In this document: positions 35,578-47,338 of the stretch, piece after piece | Layout of the letters: each line of letters opens with the position of its first letter | How positions within the stretch are numbered: the stretch's first letter is position 1 | Assembly (NCBI GenBank): GCA_029721435.1 | Contig: CM056583.1 | Location: 72,973,120-73,037,119, forward strand | Direction of reading: 5' to 3' | DNA from: Gymnothorax reevesii | Taxonomy: Eukaryota; Chordata; Actinopteri; Anguilliformes; Muraenidae | DNA: 64,000 nucleotides | Notes under the pieces: generated by a model | Told to the model about the DNA's origin: nothing | The model's input: only the letters and a program-made list of their open reading frames with translations | Database searches by the model: none | Position numbers and translations under genes: made by a program

Positions 35578-38017
35578 ATTTATTGAGTTATTCAGTGTAA
35601 TAACATTTTATTATTTATATTTCTTTCTTCATTTATGTATTGATGAATAGAATGTCTTTAGTTGCAATGCTTTTGGAAACCATCTACAAATATATGACTT
35701 CAGAAGATGCATTCTATGACCATTTTAACCTTAAGAAGCTTTTGGGAAATGATGCCCTGGTTAGCCCCAGAATTTCCTCTCCCTCCAAGACAGGATTGCA
35801 ATGTGCACAAAATAGTCAGTTTCTTGACTATTTATTGCAGTGACCCTCAAGTTTGGTTCTTGTATTCAATTATTGCTAAGATTTTCTTTCATCCCAGGCA
35901 AAGTAAGTGGACACTTTGTGCTGCTGATTGGCCAGACTGTCAAACGGAAGGTGAAAAACCAGCAGTTCACAGCCCTTGTGGAGCATGAGCTGAGGCTCAC
36001 TGTCACCCATGGTTCATCGGACCAGTCTCCCCTATGCATGACAGAACTTTCCTTCAGTACAACGATAAATAGGCATTTTAAACAAATTACTGACCATGGA
36101 AATCAAGAATGAACATGTGAATATACACCTTGCATCAGTTGAGTCAACACCTGAAGCATCCAATATCCAACCATAAAGCTTGGCTTTTGCAGTGTTTTGC
36201 ATGGACAGTTTAGCTTGGTGGTTTACAAGACCATCCAACTGGTTACAGAGATCAGCTGAAACAACTGGGAATATCCGGGAAGTGCAGGGAATATCAAGTC
36301 CACTCCTCAATAAATGATGTGTCCTAGTATGCATATTTTAATTTTAACAATTCATTGATTATTCTTTATCCAGTTAGCAAATTAGCAGCTTTAGCCAGCA
36401 CACCATCAACATTTACTTTTGAATGATTTGAATGATGAAAAATCTAGTTATGTTAGGACTGGACAATTTTAAGTGGAGCAGACAATTTTCCCCAATCAAT
36501 TCCAACTGGCACTAGTGAAACTTTAGTTGCCATTGCCATTGTGGCAATGACAGCGTTTGTCTTACTATTTCCTCAGAGTCTAGCTACCGCTAGCAGCCTG
36601 GCTACTCTCCAAAAAATAAATAAAAAACACCAGTAAAAATCCTCATTTGAACTAGAAACACCAGTCTCAGCACCATAATAAACACAGATTAAGACATCTG
36701 GTAGTATTAATAAGAAGACAGGTGTTGTCACTCACTGGTCCAGTGGAGAGAATGCCAAAGAAATGCCAGTTTGGAATTCTCACGAGTCCCGGAGTTGAGT
36801 GAATGCCTGTTTGAGGTTCACGCTCATTTTAGCTTTGTTTCTGTCACCCCCCCCCCCCTCCTCCTTTGTAGTCCTTGTCCCTCCATCAACCTGAGTTTTT
36901 CTCTTGACGAATAGAGTTTTTACAGTCACTTTGGTTGTTTCACTGTCCACCATTTTCACCTGGAATCCCTACCGAAAGCTAGCGGTATAAACAAAAGCAT
37001 TATCTTCTTCCTTTTTTCATTGTGTAATGATAGACGCAACTCCTTTGTCCAATAAATTGAGCCTTCATATTCCCAGAGATTGAACCCAGTGGTGTCTATC
37101 CTTTTTCAATCTAGTATAGAAGAAACCATCTCTACTACGGTATGCTGAAAGCCACTGTAGGTGGGACTACGGCACTGTAAGTTGTTGTCAAGGTTACTGC
37201 AAGACATGTCTAGCCCTAATCATAAGCCTTGTTATCCAGTTTTAACATGGTTCTTGCAGAAGTTTTAGAATTGTGCAAGAATCTTTGACCAAATCGTGAT
37301 CCCTCCTAACCACAACCCTTCCAATGTTGCATTGAAGCTTTCGTCACACAGAAGTGGGTGTGGTTTCATCTAAACTGATTTGGAAAAATCGGCAAGTGGC
37401 AGATAAAGCCGTATAGTCATGGTCAGGCTGAAAGGCGACCAATCCTAATGCAAGAGGTGTGATTATTTCATATCCATTACATTGTGCAATAAACATTTAC
37501 TTCATGATAATAAGTTAAAGCAAAAAAAAAAAAAAAGCAGCTATTTCCACTTCAAGTTTGCATAACATTTCCCTCTGCAGAAAAAAAGACACTATACCCA
37601 CAGTTATTTGGACAAATGTTTTTGTTCCAACTATATGAACAATTTTAAAAGGACATGGAGAAGTAAGATTCCGTATAATCATACACAGGGCGAAACAATC
37701 TTCATCTTAGAAATCTGTTGTCATTGTTCGAATTACAATTTGGTTCAGATGATTGTACATATAAGCAGTTTATTTTTTAATATATGTTTTTAATCAAAGA
37801 GAGTCTGCGGAAAAAATGAGCTGGCAAATGAATTCAAAATTTCATAAATTTATTGGATTGATCCAAGATCGGCATTGAGGAAAGGGAACTGTAATTTCAT
37901 TAATTTAATTAATTTGAAATTTGGAATGGAATGTTTTAGACTGTGCTACTGTGGTAGTGAGAAGTGCACTGGTTAGTGCTATGGACTCAAAATAACAAGA
38001 TTCTGGGTTTTAGTCCT
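35578..38017. other. Non-coding, no gene recognised
   Basis: Two overlapping plus-strand ORFs near 35640-36112 are open but show no domain I recognise. A TTCTTTCATCCCAG acceptor-like word precedes 35900, but no donor or partner exon was found. A C run lies at about 36848-36859. Confidence 0.4.
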
Positions 38018-38034
38018 TTACTGGTGTATTTTTA

Positions 38035-38226
38035 AAAATTATATTTTTGGGGAATTTATTCCTTTATTTGACAGTTATACAGTGCAGAGAGACAGGAAGG
38101 CTGGGGAGAAGAATGGGGGAAGACATGCAGAAAATAACCTGAGCTGGAGTCGAACCCAGGTCGCCACGGGAAAGACACAGCCTTTATGGTACGCGCGCTT
38201 CGACCGATGAGCCGCCGGGGCGCCCC
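38035..38226 (-). mobile_element. tRNA-derived SINE with 17-bp target duplication
   Basis: Flanked by the direct repeat TTACTGGTGTATTTTTA at 38018-38034 and 38227-38243. On the minus strand the head GGCTCATCGGTCGAAGCGCG and the B-box-like GGTTCGACTCC (in CTGGGTTCGACTCCAGCTC) mark an RNA polymerase III, tRNA-like promoter. Next come CTTCCCCCATTC and a tail with AATAAAGGAATAAA. This is a full, recently placed SINE rather than a functional tRNA gene. Confidence 0.88.
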
Positions 38227-38388
38227 TTACTGGTGTATTTTTATTTATTTATTGACACCTTCACAATTAACGTCAGGCTCTGACACTGTTAGCTTTGTAT
38301 CACAGTCCATGGGGATAACTATGCTGTCCAAAAGTGATGCAAAAGGTCTATTTTTTTTATGTCGTATAGTCGCGCCCAGAGTACATGC

Positions 38389-38430
38389 CCGAGTGTTGAT
38401 ATATGACGTCTTGGGACTGAGAATGGGCTA
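38389..38430. mobile_element. Terminal fragment of the foldback MITE family
   Basis: TGATATATGACGTCTTGGGA followed by CTGAGAATGGGCT matches the right terminus of the element at 42118-42369 (CTATATGACGCGTTGGGATG, AGACTGGGCT). Only one end is present. Confidence 0.5.
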
Positions 38431-39133
38431 CCTGTGTTTTGTGTTCAGGTTAGAGTAAGAATCTACAGGAACTAAATCACCAAGAATAGGATGGGCAGCC
38501 CTGGTCTTGCACATTTTGAAAATCATTTAGGTCTGGATTATCAAATAGCAGTCCTGTGGAAACACCTTTAAACTGTGATTTACATATTGGGAAGTGTTTT
38601 CTGGAACACATGCAGTGGAGCCCCACACAAACGTATATTATCGGGTGATATCTAATATGTTTCCTACACAACAATCTTTTCATCCAATCAATCAAATTGC
38701 TATTACAGTCTGTATTCAGGGAGGCATAAGTTAATTTATTTTTTTTCAATACATATTCTCAAGACTCTGCAGTTAGGAGGTGATTTCAAAAAGCAACTTT
38801 CGATACTGGAAATAAAGTAAGCTGTCTTTCTCCTGAATCAGTGATTTAAATTAAGCTTGTAGGTACAAAAACGCAACAAAAGCCAACAGAAGCCAAAACA
38901 AAAGTTTAAGCTCTCCGAACAGGCAGTCTATTCTAAACTGCCATTATGAAAATTTTACAGAAAGATAGAAAAAAATGTTCAGCAAACGTGATTGAAGTTT
39001 TTGAAGCTAGCCCATTTTAATTCTGTGAATTACTTTTCACCGAAGCATTTTTGATACCTTCTCACCAAATGATGACACTGCAGACAAGATGGCTTCAGTT
39101 AATGCCAGTCCCGCACTCAACATGCTGTGTGTA
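38431..39133. other. Non-coding, no gene recognised
   Basis: No recognised gene or repeat. AT-rich. Confidence 0.5.
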
Positions 39134-39711
39134 CAGTGCAGTGCAAAGATTTAGGCACATTTAAAACTTTTCTGTAAGGCAAAGATACTTCCAAAAATCA
39201 TAAATGAAAGGTTTCTTAATAATGGAAAATATCCCATATAGAGACTTGAATGTTAAAATGAAATTAAATCAATATTTGGTCATGACTACCCTTTCCAAAA
39301 TAAATAAATGAAAATAATAAATAAATATATGAATTAAATAATTTTAAAAAATAGACATACTGTCTGTAGTTTCATAGTTATTGAATATGATTGGCTTTTT
39401 GCTCGTTCAAACATATTGGGGAACTTGCCTCAGTTCATCTGCAGACTAATTGCCTCACTTGCCTCTGTCTCTCCATGTAATCCCATACAGTCTGGATCAT
39501 GTTCTGACCAGGGCTCTGTCAAGGCTATATAATTTATATCAGCCCTCTTTAATGAAATGCGAACATTATTTGAGAATTTTTGAAAAATAATATGTGGTAT
39601 ATTAAATCTGTATTTTATCTTCTGAAATCTTGATGTGGAAGACAAAAAATAAATAAATATCTTAGACCAAACTCAAGTAAGAAAAGAGGGTGCCTAAAAC
39701 TTTTGCACATG
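39134..39711. mobile_element. Non-autonomous Tc1/mariner-type element
   Basis: Flanked by TA on both sides (39132-39133, 39712-39713). The ends CAGTGCAGTGCAAAGATTTA with GGCAC and GTGCCTAAAACTTTTGCACATG are inverted. 578 bp, no transposase. The TTTGCACA/TTTAGGCAC terminus is one I recognise as common in fish genomes. Confidence 0.75.
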
Positions 39712-39879
39712 TAACATACATGAGTGTAGTCATGTATTGGTGTTAAAGTACCAAATTGAATACTCTCCTTAAATTTAGACCCAGGTGCAGTGACAGAAAT
39801 ACTGTCATTAGACCTCCTGTTCGCCAGATTGTTTTGGCATGAGTAATGTGACTTTTTATTGGGATGGGTTACAAGCTTC

Positions 39880-40059
39880 TCACATGGGGCAGCAGAGTAA
39901 CCTTAGGGTAGGTTGCTTGACAAGTAACCAAAAAATCACTGGTTTGAGTTTCCGGTGGGGCGTGGGATTCTGACGATATAGAGATGAATTTAAGAAGAAT
40001 TCTGCTGTTGGGCACGTGAGCAAGGCCCTTAAACCCAAATTGCTCCAGAGGCGTTACCC

Positions 40060-40108
<49 letters not shown>

Positions 40109-40165
40109 CCTCCACACTTACAGCGGTTATACCAAGAATTTCTCCCAAGACATCCTTGAAAAAAA
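39880..40165 (+). mobile_element. tRNA-derived SINE, copy with (TC)n tract
   Basis: Head with a B-box-like GGTTTGAGTTTCC near 39940 and the core GAATTCTGCTGTTGGGCACG followed by GCAAGGCCCTTAAACCCAAA, typical of a widespread fish SINE core. The (TC)n microsatellite at 40061-40105 interrupts the 3' part. It shares its core with the copy at 50785-51003. Confidence 0.7.
40061..40105 (+). repeat. (TC)n microsatellite
   Basis: Nearly pure TC dinucleotide run with one TTT interruption, inside the SINE copy. Confidence 0.95.
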
Positions 40166-40504
40166 GAAATGAATATTTTATGACCCTGGCCAGGTGTTTG
40201 GCCAAAAGTCTACTTCAATCTGCATTACTACTGTGAAAAATCTGTTTGCGATCATTTTCACATCAAGAACATAAAAATAATCTGGATCAATTTGCCTAGA
40301 AAAACACTGTGTTCCCTCTATTTACATTTTTGTAACAATGCACCACATGCTCAAACTAGGAACAATTAATTTTGGCTTATTAATTAGAAAAATTGATATT
40401 TTTCACCAATCAAGAAAAACTGCAATGTCATACCAGTGCTTGAAAAGTATCATCTCAAAATCATTTGACCTAATCTCCTAACTAGTCGTTTTATGAAGCC
40501 ATAG
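40166..40504. other. Non-coding, no gene recognised
   Basis: Nothing recognised. Confidence 0.5.
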
Positions 40505-40700
40505 CATGATGTAACACGTTCACATCCAGCCTCATCATACAGTAACGCTACTTGACCAAGCATCGATATAAAACGAAAAAGGAGCCGTTTGGCTTCCTTA
40601 TTTGACGTTTGGAGTTACGGTTCAAGGGTTAGGGGGTAGGGTTCGTTTTTTTAAATGGCGTCAATTAAGGACGCCAAAAGCCTCCTTTTCCCCACTCTTT
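40505..40700. mobile_element. Foldback MITE family, partial copy
   Basis: Reads TCATCATACAGTAACGCTAC, TTGACCAAGCATCGATATAA, AAAAAGGAGCC, then a GGTTAGGGGGTAGGGTTCG centre, GGCGTCAATTAAGGACGCCA and AAAGCCTCCTTTTCC. This is collinear with the left arm and centre of the element at 42118-42369. The outer part of the right arm is missing. Confidence 0.75.
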
Positions 40701-41881
40701 ACATCCATTGATTTATTTTCAAAAGATTAGTTTCCCGATGTTAGCATTAACATTGGTCTGAAAACTTTAGTGCAGGGTGTGTTGGTTCATTGCTTGATTT
40801 TTGAACAGACATAAAGCTGCTGAACAGGCCGCAGAAGAACTGAAATTTAATTGAATGTATGTCTTCATATATTCAGGTTTGAAAAAATAAATGAAAACCT
40901 AAAATAAAATAAACTTTGATATTATCAATTGTTTATTATGAACTAGTCCTGAAGAGATATTTCTACATATGGCCTTGTACAGTGTCTTAAAGATAAGACA
41001 GGAAACGTAGAGAGACAACAGTAATGAAAATTCATAGATAATTCAGACCACTGCTTTTACTTCAGCAAACAGAGATACATGAAAAGTGGCACGTCTTTAA
41101 ATAAATAATAAATAATATCTATATAAATTTATTTTTTGCCATTCAAGAACAGAACAAAATCCAGAGCTAATAAACGTTTATCAATAACTACACATCTTTG
41201 GGAAAAAGGTTATTGGATGGACACAAACTCACACAAAATATTCCCACGAATCTTGTGGCAAAATAGAGGTAGGCCTATACTGTGTTTCGATGGTTTACTT
41301 GGGGTTTTACGAGAGAGAATACAACAGAAGATGAGAAGGAACAGGCACATCTGCGATCCCCATCCAAACGTATTGAGAGCTCTCACGGATGTGTCCTGGC
41401 TGAAAACTCAAACATTGCGCGTAAGAATGTGACAATCTGAATTTCAGATTGCACCATCTTATGTATTGTACATTTCGTAGGTAACGACATAAAAGAAGCC
41501 AACGGACCTTCCGTTCATCTTCTTTATAACTCTTTTATTTTGGCAAGGCTGTATCCTGTGTCCGACCACTTTATGTGTGATGAAAATGACTATCCATCGG
41601 CGCTCATCCTAGGACATCTTCTCGTTGGTTATTCTGAATGATCTCTGATGGTTGTCAATTCGTTTCTTTTCCATTCCCATGATTGTCGGCACAATGTAAC
41701 GATTCACACTGAAGACCAGTGAAGTTTTTTTTTCCTCAATAAAAGGCCCCGTGCAGCCGATAAGTTCACTTTTTCTGATACACTGACCTGATCAAATTCT
41801 GGTCTTCAACATGTTTCATTTGTCCGGCTTTCCGACGCCTCCTATATGAAGGAATTTGAAGGAGGCTAGAAATTCACATCG
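40701..41881 (-). other. Downstream flank and probable 3' UTR of isl1
   Basis: The part next to the stop codon should be isl1 3' UTR. An AATAAA on the minus strand lies at 41534-41539, about 345 bp past the stop, and further ones lie near 41129-41134. Which is used cannot be told. No other gene is seen. A 98-residue plus-strand ORF at 41136-41432 shows no family resemblance. Confidence 0.4.
41534..41539 (-). terminator. Candidate isl1 polyadenylation signal
   Basis: AATAAA on the minus strand (TTTATT on plus) about 345 nt downstream of the isl1 TGA. It is the first canonical hexamer noticed after the stop. A longer 3' UTR is equally possible. Confidence 0.35.
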
Positions 41882-41995
41882 TCATGCCTCTATAGGACTC
41901 GATATGCTGTTCGGAGTATCTGGTAGCTGAGAGGACATTGAAGCGGCTTCACTCGCAGTCGAATTTGAACTTGGCCCTCCTTCCGAAAAACTAAC
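41882..41995 (-). CDS. isl1: isl1 exon 6, C-terminus and stop
   Basis: 114 nt in phase 0, residues 311-347 and TGA. Acceptor CATTTAACAG|GTT at 41996. Starts [20 protein letters not shown] and ends [17 protein letters not shown]. The last ten residues are one shorter than the usual NSMVASPIEA, and the first part carries several substitutions. Confidence 0.93.
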   Translation of the reverse strand, partial: VSFSEGGPSSNSTASEAASMSSQLPDTPNSISSPIEA

Positions 41996-42444
41996 CTGTT
42001 AAATGAAAAGAGAACAGCATTACATTTTTTTCGTACAAAAAGCACCATATTCATAAACCTGGACCACGCACGATGCTTGTCAAATCCAGTCAGAGGGGGC
42101 ACTTTTCACGAATGACCAACACATTCTAATCCCGACTCGTCATACAGTGATGTTACCTGACCAGGCGTCTATATACAACGTAAAAGGAGGATTTTGGCGT
42201 CCTCTTTTGACGCTAAGGGTTAAGGTTCGGGTTATGGGTGAAGGGGTCGGTTCGTTTTAAACTGGCGTCAAATAAGGACCCCAAAAGCCTCCTTTTTCGT
42301 TGCATTTCGACAACATCGACGCTTGGTCTGGTGATGTCCCTATATGACGCGTTGGGATGAGACTGGGCTCGAATGACCAATGGCAACCATTAAATTAAAA
42401 GATACAATTCTACTTTCACTTTATAAGTCATATAACAAGGAAAA

Positions 42445-42519
<75 letters not shown>

Positions 42520-45500
42520 GGTTATGCAATTAATTGTGTTTTGGTTGATGCGGAAATTAAATAAATCGATAACTGTTTGTTTATTTATTTATTTATTTAT
42601 CTTTTTTACCGCCAAAGGATATAGAGCAATTCTTTCATTTTCTTACACGAAGAACAATTTTCACTGCTCCGCCATGTAGTAGCTCTTAGCCAATATGAAT
42701 CTTAACTTGTGCTCCATTCACTTCTGCGCGTGTTCTTCACTCGCAAAGAATTCTAGATTAGAATACTTCTCACTTAGTACTGACGTTCACCGCGGCCTTT
42801 GAACCTAAAATGCACTAACCAATTGCTGAAATGCAGGCTGGTCTATGTCACTCTGCAGAGCGAAGTCGCTCAGTACTTTCCACGGCGGTTGGTAACTCTG
42901 CACCTCCACTGGGTTTGCCTGCAAACCGCCGTCGTGTCTCTCCGGACTAGCTGCCACCATTGGAGTCCCTGTTAACCCCTGGATATTCTGAATGATGTCA
43001 CAGGGAAACTCGTCACCAAAAAGACAGTCCATACATTTTTTTAAATAAACAAAAGCATAGAACGACGTTATTCACCATAACTAAAACTCGACATCAATTA
43101 AGAAACAGATAATTTAAGTAAGCCACATCTTTCTACGGTCAATGAAAATGAATGAATACGTATTATTATTTTATTTTTATTTTTTTAATCATTACTTCGA
43201 AGTTAAATTAATCACAATATTAAAGCGGTCCCACATGGGAATTGGTTTCTTCGTAAGGTCAGTGAATGTAGTGAGGAAAAATGCTAATTTACTGGAAGAT
43301 TATTCTTGCGAGGAAATGATTGTGATAAATTTGTCCATCGTTTTGATAAGGAAAGCGTGTTACAATATTTACGTGCTCAGCTTAACGTTTCGCAAAGTTG
43401 ATTGTTCCACCGTGAAATCTCTTGAAGTGCTGTCTGGTGCGCGGCAGCGCCGGTGCCCTTACTGTTTTTTCGTTGGGTTGCTGCTGGAGTTGTTTCATTA
43501 GAATACTCCTCTTTTTGTCCTTGCACCGCTTGTTTTGAAACCAGACCCTGATGACTCGAGGACTAAGGCCCGTCATTTCCACCAGCTGCTCCTTCATAAG
43601 GGCGTCTGGTCTTGGGTTGGCATTGTAACAAGTTCTCAAAGTGTGAAGCTGTTTCTCATTCAGTACTGTCCGAACCCGAGTCGTTTTCTCCGGCTGCTTG
43701 TGGACGTGGGGACGAAGTGCAGGTTGTCTGGCTGATATGGGGTCTGCTATAAAAATAGACAAGTCAGATAAGACGACATATTGCCTACAATTGAAAGATC
43801 TTAAAGAAAGCATTAGTCCAAATGACTAAAGTCAGGTGTCAATGAAAATATGAAAAACATCAGACAATGTGAGTCAGAGCTTCAGTTCTACCACTTAGAA
43901 TCAACTATAATAATGGCATTCACAGCCTGTAATATCGAGATGGTCATATCCAGTATTTTAATCCATGCTACATATCTGAAATATAGGTTCAAATGTACAT
44001 TTCTGTCAAGTTTAGTGTAACTTGTCGCACATCTTCAATATATACCAACAAATTAAAATTCAGAGTTAACAGACCGCTTGTTGGCTTAAGTTAAACACTG
44101 TCAAAAGTTCCAGGAGTAATGTTCTGGAGTTTGCCACTTCGGAGGGCACGATGAGATGCAAATTATTATCCTAATCCACAAGCAAGAACAATTTCACGTA
44201 CGCACCATATTTCAAAATAGAAAATTATATTGTAGATTAATTTCCGCGGACAAATGGAAAATGTAACACGCTTTCCGATGTTTTTCCAGCCAATTCAGTG
44301 ATGGTTAAGCGCTGCCATTGGGCTTACATTGCTTTGAATTGGTCGGATTTGCCTCCTAATGCAAAAACTGAATATTTTTCCCGGGATGTAAGGGAAGTTT
44401 TTTTCAATGCATACAATTCTACATTGGTTAATTGATTTTAAAAAATTTTTCAAAAAAATATCAACCCACGCAAAGTTCACGTTGTGGGCGGGTCATGCGA
44501 GTGACGTAGGTTGCTGCGATTAGGCCCGATTCTGTTATAATATATCAGCACTTATTCACATTTTTTAAATCACTTTATACCACCATCACTTTGTATTTGC
44601 GTATCACAACAGGAAGTAATACATGCGCAACCTACCCGCCATTTGTAAAGGCCTTGCGGGGTGTAAGGGACTAAGGGGGTCCCCTGCCCCCATTGTTGCT
44701 CGCTCCACAACATCGTGGTCCGCCCTGCAAAACAGGCCATCCTCTCTCAGAGCAAACTCGTCCCCGGGGATAAGCTGCCGGCTGCAGGCCACACACCGAA
44801 AACATTCGATGTGGTACACCTTGGAGCGTGCTCTCATGACGAAGTCATTCTTGCTGAAACCTATGTTGCATTTAGCACACTTGATCCCATATAACCTGAA
44901 ACAAAAGTGTTGCAAAATGTTTAAATATTTGACCCCGAACTAGCACTTATACAAATGAACCTATAGAAAAGAAAATTTGAAGGTCTTTTGTCCATATAGG
45001 CCGACAACAGCACTTGCAATAATGTGTGGCTATTCGACGCATTCATTGCAGTTGCCTAGATGTCTTTTTTTTTTTTAAACAAAGCCAAAAACAAAACAAA
45101 GTCGGCCAATGAAAGAACGGAATATGTAACTGATCATGCCACGAAATAATAATTAAAAGCCAACTTCTATGTTTCATATTCCATACGGTTAGTATAAGAC
45201 AATAATGAAAATGTATGTTCAATACTAAGGCACGTTATAATAATGGCTAATAATTAGTGCTAGATTTAGCCTTTGTCGACCAGCAAGACATTTCTCAGTA
45301 TTTCTGTTCATACCGTTGCGAAGACGTTGACAGAAGTATGAGTATTTAGCAATGTAGCGGGTAAGAAGCAGTCCACTGGCCTAGAACAAGAGTGCAACGG
45401 GTGCAAGGAACCGTTCTGTTTTTTTAAGATATTCATACAGCCTGAATTCAAGCAAATTTTCGTGACAGAAGCAACTATTTGAAAACTATATATCGAGGGC

Positions 45501-46001
45501 TGACTGCAATAAACAGTTATGTCCAATATATATATAATGACTGCAGTGGGGAGAAAATAATTCACTCTCCCTGACCAGTCATATCACACCTCTTAACTGC
45601 AGTTTCATTATACTGCGTTTTACCGAAAATTCGGCTACATTAATTTCTGTGTGGGCCTTTGTCATAAAATATTTGATAAGACATTTACGAAATGTCTCGA
45701 TTAAACTTGAACGTCTTGATATCACAAACTTGCACAAATTACGGAATCGGTCATGTGACCTACAGAAAAATGTGCGCACTCTGGCAATTGGACCCTGGAA
45801 TGTTGCATAATATGCTGACTTTCTACTGTAGGCTATTGTGCAGGCTAATATTTTGGCAATATGAAATGATTCAGCTTCTCATCCATTAGCATCTTCAGTA
45901 GCATTTGGCTAGATTTATAATCATACGCAGGAATGAAGAAATAGCAGTATTTTGCTATCAGCTTTTATTATCAGATATTAATTTTACAATTAATATCCAT
46001 T

Positions 46002-46046
<45 letters not shown>

Positions 46047-46072
46047 TCCGTTTATGTGGGAGAGAGAGAGAG

Positions 46073-46103
<31 letters not shown>

Positions 46104-46363
46104 TTCATTGTTTAAAACAATGAAAGTTAAAAAAAAGTCATCAATGGACACCTTGAAAGAGCATGTTGGTAACAAGCTCGTTTGTTTAGTTTTGCTATTA
46201 GCCACAAGCCACAGTACATTTTTCAAATTATGAGAAATAATGGACAACCAATCAGCAGGAGCCAAAAATTAAGATGCATTTTTACGATGCATTTTTTTCT
46301 GGTAATGACAAGTTACTATATTCGTTTTTCCACAAATCTCACCTCTTAACAAAATATATACAT

Positions 46364-46412
<49 letters not shown>

Positions 46413-47272
46413 CACATACAGTGGCATCGCTTCAAGTGAATAGTCCGAAGAGAGAGATTATTCGGGAAAAGACCCACCTGATGTAGTCCCTTTTACAATA
46501 GGTTTTTCCATCTCTAACAAAGCAGGTGCATGACTCGTCCAAATACTGATTGCATTCGGCACATTTCAAGCACGCGGCATGCCATTCCAGATCCGGAGAT
46601 ACCCGTAGAATGTACTGATCGTGAATTTGATTTCCACACCCAACGCATAAAGAAATTAGCCGCTTCTCTGGAATTAAAAGGAAACAAAACGCATTAGAAA
46701 AATACTCGCTCACCCATAACAAAAGCACGCTCTCCTAAGCCTAAAGTAATGCTTACATTGCACATGAGCTTGAACTGTCTATCAACATTATTATTATAAT
46801 TGTAATAATAATAATAATAATAATGAGTAGTAGTCGTAGTAGTAGTAGTATTAGTATTATTATTATATTGCTGTTGTTGTTCTAGTGTTGTTTGCACGCA
46901 CAGTAACTGCATGTTTTTCAAAATTAATGAAATTGTTGTGGAATGCCTTTATAGTCAGAATCGTTCAACGAAATTTGCCGTGTATCACCAAATAAGTTAC
47001 AGAATAATTTAGCATTTATCACATTTATCCATGCAATCACGTATATTTATTCACAAACGTGGATTCATAAACAATCGAAAAACTATTCCAAATTTTTTAT
47101 TAGACTCGACCAGCGAATTTTGGCTAATACAACCCGACATTTGAGTTATGTCTCTCATGCAATATGATTTCGTCCCTCAGTTAGCCAATGAGTACAAACG
47201 TGTGCCAAGAACTTCAAAACAGTGAAGAGATACATGGCTCACGTGGCAAAGTAAGATGTATGTATATATAGG

Positions 47273-47338
<66 letters not shown>

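Larger units (their letters stand above)
44896..46477 (-). other. isl1: isl1 intron 2
   Basis: 1582 bp. Holds the two microsatellites listed separately. Other short ORFs here are chance. Confidence 0.85.

Noticed and set aside
35640..36112. Overlapping plus-strand ORFs that look weakly protein-like
   Set aside because: Three overlapping frames are open at once and no splice partner or domain is evident.
38035..38226. tRNA gene suggested by a B-box match
   Set aside because: The 17-bp target duplication, A-rich tail and non-tRNA body identify a SINE.
41136..41432. 98-residue plus-strand ORF downstream of isl1
   Set aside because: No recognisable motif, chance-length, probably antisense to isl1 3' flank.
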